The notes under the pieces were generated by a model that made no database searches, was not told the DNA's origin, and was given only the letters and a program-made list of their open reading frames with translations. A stretch of DNA of 64,000 nt from Aphelenchoides besseyi (Eukaryota; Nematoda; Chromadorea; Rhabditida; Aphelenchoididae), in assembly GCA_024699855.1 (NCBI GenBank), contig JAMPIQ010000003.1:7378001-7442000 (forward strand). The letters are read 5' to 3'. This document shows, one piece after another, positions 58,310 through 64,000 of this stretch. A program made the translations under genes and the position numbers. Within the stretch, counting starts at the first letter, position 1, and each line of letters begins with the position of its first letter.

Positions 58310-59271
58310 ATGGGTAGCGACGATAGTAGTAACAGCAAAACCAAAAAGAAGGACAACGACAATGATGATGGCACGAAATTGAAACCCGTGGGTTTGAGTC
58401 GACTGTCTCAACTTCCTGTTTCCAGGGAATGATCGTCACAAGTCCGAAACACGCGTATGTGATCATCAAACTCTTGGGCGAAGGGGGTTTTGGAGCCGTG
58501 AGTTCCAATCACTTTCACGAATACTCTTCTCCGTGTGTTTCAGGTTTACAAGGTCCATGATCAAGCCGACAAGAACAAAGAATACGCATTGAAGGTGGAG
58601 AAGAAGAGATCGAAGCGAAAGCATTCGAAATTGAAAATGGAAGTTGCAATTCTGAAGTTGGTTGGTCAGGAACGTTCGGCTGATGTCTCGCACTTCACGG
58701 CGTGTATCGATCGTGGCAAAAAGGAAAAATACTTTTTCTTGGTCATGGAGCTGGTCGGCCAGTCACTGGACGATTTGAAGCGTGAACGACCGGGGCGTGT
58801 CTTCTCGATAGACACCGGAATCGGAGTTTTGATTCAATGTCTGGAAGCGGTGGAAGATCTCCACAAACACGGCTTCATTCACAGGGACATTAAACCAGCC
58901 AATTACGCGTGTGGTATCAACTACAAACGTCATATTGCCAGTTGCTCAGGGCTTATCGTTGAACTCACTTCTGTGTTTCAGATCTATTTGCTTGACTTTG
59001 GAATCGCGCGTAAATATCTGAATGAGAACAATCAGCTGAAGACACCGCGTAAAGAAGTGGGGTTTAAGGGTACCGTTCGTTTCGCGTCGATCAATTGCCA
59101 CAAAAACCTCGAGTTGGGGCCGAAAGATGACGTCGAGTCGTGGTTCTACCTCGTTCTCGACATGATCGTCACCAGTGGACTTCCGTGGAAGAAATACACG
59201 GTGAGTTTCCTGCGTTTCTTCCGCTTGATTGGTGTTTTCAGGAGAAAGCGGACGGGCACTATAAGATTTGA
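58310..59271 (+). CDS. TTBK/CK1-like kinase, truncated in the C-lobe
   Basis: A Lys/Asp-rich leader is followed by a kinase N-lobe and catalytic core: glycine loop LLGEGGFGAVYKV, ATP lysine in YALKVEKK, catalytic loop IHRDIKPANYACG, Mg loop DFGIARKY, substrate strip FKGTVRFASINCH, then DDVESWFYLVLDM. After WKKYT and one more exon of nine codons (EKADGHYKI) the frame stops, so the last helices of the C-lobe, about 60-80 residues, are missing. Such a truncation would likely destabilise the fold. It could be a pseudogene, a short isoform with an unseen downstream exon, or the result of insertion or deletion at about 59260, after which the sequence becomes unrelated AT-rich DNA. Confidence 0.75.
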
Positions 59272-60403
59272 TTCTAATAGTTAAAATAAAGCATATATAC
59301 TGTAGTGCACTGACTGCGCGCTTTTTTGCTTCTTTGGCATTATGTGTCTACTTTTCTCCCATGCGTTTCTTGCTTTGTGACAGAAAGTTTCCAGCTTTGC
59401 CTTCCTTTTTTCAGAGATTTTTACGTTTTAATGTTTTTGTCAATATAATTTTTCGAATTTGAACACGCGCATTTTGAGAATTATTTTGATATTCCGCCTG
59501 AAGTTTTAATCTTTTTATCTCCACTACCGTTTGAATCAAAGCCTACGGCCAATCAAGAGCCGTAACATACGAGCATAGATCGGATAAATTTCTTAGAGTA
59601 TACGGAGAGAATTCATGCGACGATCGAAGTATCGCCCTGATCCGAAAAATCATGGACGGACATATACCATAAGATGAAGGTGAACCATTTAAAATTGTTT
59701 TTTAAAGTATTCTTTGTATCTATTTGAGGTCATAGTTGCGGATGAAGAACATGATTTTATCGGCATTCGTTCACTGTATGACAGCGGCACATTTGTTTAT
59801 TCTATCCATATTCGCTTCGACAATATGAAGTAACAAATTGTGTCTTGTAGAAATAATTGTGAATAATTTAGAAAGTGGGAAAATTTGCTTCAACACACTA
59901 AAACCACGGCGACTGCACGAACTTAGGCTTTTCTTCGAATTCAAACGAATTATAACGTCCACACACGAATATACTTTTGAATTCGAGATTTTTCCTGAGG
60001 AATGGCAAGCACGGATCGGCAATCGTTACAACTATCTGCGGCGCTTTCAACGAAAATCATATACGCTAACCTAACGAGTCAACATTTACGCAATTAAGTA
60101 GCGAATCAAAACAATGACACTGAATCTTAACATCTGATTCGGTAATTATGTAAACTGAAATTATATGAATAGCAACCCAAAACCATCCTTAAAATCTTAA
60201 ATCCCTTTGTCTCCACACTAAATTAGTAATATCTTCAATTCGTTAATCTCACAATGCAAATCTTTAATCGACAAACTTCAAAACAACATTTCGAAGTCCA
60301 AAACTGTTACTCTCCAATGACCTCAAAACTTCTCGGCAATACTTTCTTTGTCCATTTAAACCATTTAGGTATAAAGAAATATGCGAAAGTAACAATATTC
60401 AAA
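59272..60403. other. Intergenic 1.1 kb with possible small exon
   Basis: A plus-strand pair of open stretches could form a small gene: MKNMILSAFVHCMTAAHLFI near 59745 then, after a TAG acceptor, GKICFNTLKPRRLHELRLFF to 60074. No family is recognised. The rest shows nothing. Confidence 0.3.
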
Positions 60404-61116
60404 TTATGAACCGTAAAGTGGCGATATATACACTGTAACATCAACGATTAATCTCCGCTGTTCAACGGAACTTCTTCGTAGCGTCGATTGATGGGCGGTA
60501 AGACGAAGTTCTCCACGTTGTGAGCACATTTGAAGAGTCAACGGTTGAGACAATTTTTGGTAATCCATCGATTCGCGAATCCATTCGCTTTCCATTCCAC
60601 AGATTTGCTTGAGGATTGCAACTCCAGCGGTGGGATTCGTCAATGTCGCGAAAGAAGATTTGCCGCTAAAAAAAATGTGTGATTAAAAGTCGAAGTCACT
60701 TTTCAACTCACCTAATTCCGCTTTCCGGCAGTGCTACAATCATGATCAATTGAGAAGTTGATTTGCGTGCGTCCGGATGGCAGGTGATTGTCGCTTGACC
60801 ACACTGAGCTTGAGCATCCAATCTATAGTTGATGGTCGGAGTTGAGCAGTTCGAATGGACCAAGATCTCACGGCATTGGACGCATGCTGAAATGCGAAAC
60901 GTTGAGAAATGAAGTAAAAGAATCGGATTTACGATTGTTTAGATCAAGCGCTTGATATTGACAAATGTAGTCCTGGTTAGGTGCACAGGATTGAAGTCCA
61001 ACGAAAGTCGAGACCAAAACAAAGAACGCAAAATCTGTGGGTTTTCTTCGATTGAGCGGCAAACAGTTACGCCCACTGCTTAGCTGATTGCTATAAAAGC
61101 GCCAACGGAAACTCAT
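60404..61116 (-). CDS. Secreted cysteine-rich protein, C6/DUF281-like
   Basis: Three minus-strand exons. The Met at 61116 heads an N-terminal stretch whose hydrophobic core (FAFFVLVSTFVGLQSC) would be the signal sequence, preceded by about 30 polar residues, so the real start may be downstream. Exon 2 (about 60890-60712) has ACVQCREILVHSNC and QCGQATITCHP. Exon 3 (to 60404) has LKQICGMESEWIRESMDY and continues to a hydrophobic C-terminus (VDVTVYISPLYGS). The Cys spacing, with a CxxC start and a TxxC-type middle, resembles small secreted nematode proteins of the C6/DUF281 type, but I cannot confirm this. Function unknown. Confidence 0.5.
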
Positions 61117-62407
61117 CAGTTTCCCTTTTTGAGCAACACTTCGTGATACCGCAAATGACTACGGAATACCATTGAGTTTAAACGGCTTCTGCTCGTCCAA
61201 ATAAACTCATCAAAGAAATCAAAAAACACTCGGCGGTAAGTCCTCCTTGAAATTGTCTCGACGAATCATTTAGCAATAATATTATACATTTTAAATATCT
61301 CGATTTTCGGCGCAGATTGGTGGGTATCTAATAAACGCAGAGAAGTATGTCCGTTGAAATAGAAGAATTTAAGGTCATCGATTGGTTTTCAAATGGAGAA
61401 AGAGTTGAAGGATCGGAAAATTGAGTGTATGGAAAAAATGAATAAATCGGTGGAAAAACGATAAAAGGGGAGTGATTTTTATCTGCGGTTTTCTGATATG
61501 AATATTTATTGTGTTAGGAAGGGGAGGAGGTAGCTTTATAGTGTGGTCCATAAATTAGACATAATTTTATGGGGAACTTGTTCGAGAATTTTTTCGACAG
61601 TGGGACAGATTTTGTGGGTGGTCCTGGGTAATAACAAAAAATGGCGTTAATTTGCATATTTTTGTATATATTTTATCAAATAGTATGCTTATTGATGGCC
61701 GTTTTCAAATCTTCCACATATAGAATCGAAACAAATGCGATGGTAGACACGTTCAATGGAACCATGAAGTAATTTGAAATTTCTAATCATTTGATTTTTA
61801 GAGAAATTTGCTTTGACACACCTGCCATCGGAAACCCAATTAAACGGCATTATTTTGGTTTAGAAATAATGTGTTTTATTGATGGTTCAACAGTCTGCGA
61901 AGTCGGATTCAACATAATTCTCAACCAAAGATTATGGTTTAACGGCAACTTTGACATCAATTTTGCTTTGCGCATCGACGAATTGTTGGCTTGCAATCCG
62001 ACATTAAGTTTTCCGTAAATTGGATCGAAAGACGATGGACTAACGACCAACTTATGCTATTGGTTCTAAATTTTAATTTTGATTTATTGTACGAGTTTCA
62101 TCATTTAATTTGTTTTGTTTTTGTCGACGGTTCATTATTCACTTGAAGCCCATTAAAATATGAATGTGATAGAGTTTTAAGTAAAATATAACAAGGCGAC
62201 GACACAGATTTGTAATTAGGTCGTAGACCATTTTTATTTCGGTTTGGCTATTTGGTTTTATTAGCGCTTGTAGAACTCGCATTGAATATTTGGTTGGGAT
62301 GCCGAAGCCACGTTTTAAACTTGATTACCGGGCACATATCAGAGGAAAGTCGCAAAGTGTTATAAACTCATGGGTGTGTGCAGAGGCGAAGCGACTTCGT
62401 GCAAAAG
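61117..62407. other. Intergenic 1.3 kb with possible unknown exon
   Basis: A plus-strand open stretch preceded by TTTTAG (61799) runs to 62018 and encodes REICFDTPAIGNPIKRHYFG and beyond, with no recognised domain. A short Met exon may lie near 61690-61770. The wording CFDT echoes ICFNT in the 59.8-kb stretch, so the two could be distant relatives. Nothing else is seen. Confidence 0.3.
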
Positions 62408-63480
62408 ATGAAAGTTGCTGACGAGGAATGAACGAAACATTATTGAACGTTACTAGAGTCAACATCGTCGCAAAACTGAGTTTGCCGCAAAGAGGAACGC
62501 AACGGCCAGAGAAGCGTTCAAGTTGATCACGAATAAACCGTTCAAAGAACGAACTGAGGAGGATCGAAAAAACTTGCAAATGTCGTGGAGGTACATGGTG
62601 AACTCCACTCTCGCAACATTGGAAAACTTCGACAGGCAACGCGAGACTCGCTTGTCGGCATTGCGAAAAAAGGTTGGATGGTTGTCGAGTTTGACAAACT
62701 TTTGTAGGGTATCGAGGAAGCCGATTTTTACGTCGAGGATCCTGAGACATTTGCGGTCCCGACAGATTATCCCCACCGCACAAATAGGGTAACTCCCTCC
62801 TTAAGCAGAAATTCTCGTTATTTGCCTCATAAATGTCAGCATTGTTTGTCTATTCGTTAAAAACCCACAAACGTTCTCTCGTGGCATTTAAAAAAGCGTT
62901 TTTCTTGTGGAAAGAGGTGGTAATCTATATAACACCCCTACGAGTTTACGGAAAGAAAAGTTTAGTTTATTTCTTAAAATCAGTAAATTGGGTTACGAAA
63001 GAATACAACAAATGATGGGAGTTTAACGGTTTAGAAGGTCGGGTCTTTGCAACGGAAAGAAATGCGGCACATGCAAAATTTTATATGAACGAAAGCCCAA
63101 TGATTGGCCTGGAGGTTGTCCGCTGTGTTTTTTAAATAGTCGCAATCTGAATTCTCACATTCAAAGTATACATTGTGGGACAATTGCAGAAGCTCGGGCA
63201 GCAGTTATGGAAACAATCGGAACGTAAGTACCGAATTCTTGTTTTTTCAGTTTTAATTTTTAGTGAGACCGACGAACAACATATTTTGACTGCGGCACAT
63301 TTATCCTTCAAACTTGATCAATCGGAAAAAATCGAAGAAACCGAAGAACGCACTCTTTATCAATCATCCCAAACCGTTCCTTCGGAACGAATTAATTGCG
63401 GAGCAACAGAAAACGAAGACATGACTGATCTTGTTTGCTCGCTAATTCGGAATGGTTGTTTTTCTTGGAAAAATGTTTGA
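62408..63480 (+). CDS. Putative zinc-finger protein, coiled-coil N-terminus
   Basis: A plausible model starts with the two-codon end of an exon (ATG at 62408), splices at 62414-62456, and reads SQHRRKTEFAAKRNATARE in a charged helical region continuing to 62672 (RTEEDRKNLQMSWRY and on). Exon 62708-62788 has GIEEADFYVEDPE. After about 245 bases comes an exon (63035 on) with two Cys pairs and a C2H2-like finger (KCGTCKILYE, then CPLCFLNSRNLNSHIQSIH). The last exon (to 63480) is acidic and ends CFSWKNV. The phase between 62788 and 63035 does not match, so an exon is missing or misplaced. DNA or RNA binding is inferred from the finger. Confidence 0.5.
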
Positions 63481-63659
63481 CCAAGAGTCACAAATGTTGT
63501 ATACAATAGTGTACTGTTTGTTCTCAATTGTCCTCCCGCCCAGAATATCTTAACACAGAAGGCCAAGACGCCACGATCCCTCGGCCTCTTGTGTTGTCTG
63601 ATTGTTTTTGATTTTGTATTCATACTTTATTGGGCTCCGACCCTAGTTAATAAAGTGTT
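63481..63659. other. 3' UTR / spacer before LINE fragment
   Basis: Short stretch after the zinc-finger stop with AATAAA-like sequence near 63650. No gene. Confidence 0.4.
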
Positions 63660-64000
63660 ATTGTAACTACCCATGAACAGGACAAATAGTTTTAACAGTT
63701 AAATTGTACAAAAATTGTTCCTCATCTCAAATCTACTAAAACAAGATCGGACACTAACACCAAGCACACAAGAAGCCGCCGAATTTGCATGCGCATTCTA
63801 TGAAGAATTATACTCTGACAATACGACCAAAATCAAGTACGGACACAAATCCACAAATCACATTACCCATCACAAGCACCGAACTAAGGGGAGCTGCGAA
63901 ATCGATTAAAGGAAACACAACATCTGGGATCGACGGCATCACATCGAAGGTCACCAAATACGGAAATCTTCGCATATGTATCAATTAGCAGCTTTGACTA
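63660..64000 (+). mobile_element. LINE reverse-transcriptase fragment (edge of window)
   Basis: A non-LTR retrotransposon reverse-transcriptase N-terminal piece: LTPSTQEAAEFACAFYEELYS followed, after a frame change near 63830, by ITLPITSTELRGAAKSIKGN and GIDGITSKV, the block found before the first RT finger motif of LINE polymerases (usual form KSPGxDGI). The frameshift and a stop at 63986-63988 show decay. The catalytic YADD box is not present in the window. The copy continues past the right edge, so the clade cannot be set. Confidence 0.7.

Noticed and set aside
1..64000. tRNA, rRNA, spliced-leader RNA or CRISPR arrays
   Set aside because: No intact cloverleaf, leader sequence or direct-repeat/spacer array was seen. 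The tRNA-like block at 29.7-30.3 kb is a degraded repeat.

Overview
This window is nuclear DNA from a rhabditid-type nematode with a compact genome. It is not prokaryotic: nearly every gene is split by many introns of about 35-60 bases with GTAAG-like donors and TTTCAG or TTTAG acceptors. Several gene families are nematode hallmarks: major sperm protein, a vitellogenin with a von Willebrand D domain, an EFF-1/AFF-1 cell fusogen, expanded TTBK/CK1-like kinases, GT11 fucosyltransferase-like enzymes and an MVB12 subunit. Many start codons sit a few bases after a TTTCAG-like acceptor, as expected if messages receive a spliced leader. I cannot name the species.

Layout. 0.1-13 kb: RING-finger protein (-), unknown protein (+), MSP (+), threonine dehydratase-like enzyme (+), SLC26 anion transporter (+), a decayed Pif1/Helitron helicase tail abutting a 650-bp TA-flanked foldback element, a broken GST copy (-), and a PDZ protein (+). 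13-21 kb: TTBK-like kinase with a 4-bp frameshift, BUD31, Ku70 (about 110 bp downstream of BUD31, perhaps an operon), MVB12 (-), and a ruined M13 metallopeptidase. 21-31 kb: secreted Gln/Tyr/Ser-rich repeat protein (-), a poorly resolved 2.2-kb stretch, two small membrane proteins, a GT11-like glycosyltransferase (-), and an inverted pair of tRNA-like (SINE-like) repeats. 31-46 kb: second TTBK-like kinase, EFF-1/AFF-1-type fusogen (-) with a 4.3-kb gene-poor upstream region, REV1 polymerase, FET-family RNA-binding protein, and a truncated aldo-keto reductase (-). 46-64 kb: vitellogenin, secreted RG-rich protein, PIF/Harbinger-like miniature element, second GST pseudogene, serine carboxypeptidase with odd splicing, truncated third kinase, secreted Cys-rich protein (-), zinc-finger gene, and a LINE reverse-transcriptase fragment at the right edge.

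The genes do not form one pathway. Themes are reproduction (MSP, vitellogenin, kinases of a family often sperm-enriched in nematodes), DNA repair (Ku70, REV1), RNA processing (BUD31, FET protein) and surface or secretory functions. The accessory signal is the density of decaying copies: two GSTs, an M13 peptidase, a truncated kinase, a truncated AKR, a helicase tail, an RT fragment and three miniature or foldback elements. I found no convincing new multi-gene system. The best leads are the sequence-homogenised GST block, the duplicated RGG exons, the anomalous carboxypeptidase splicing and the fusogen upstream region. Exon joins were made by eye from reading frame and splice signals.
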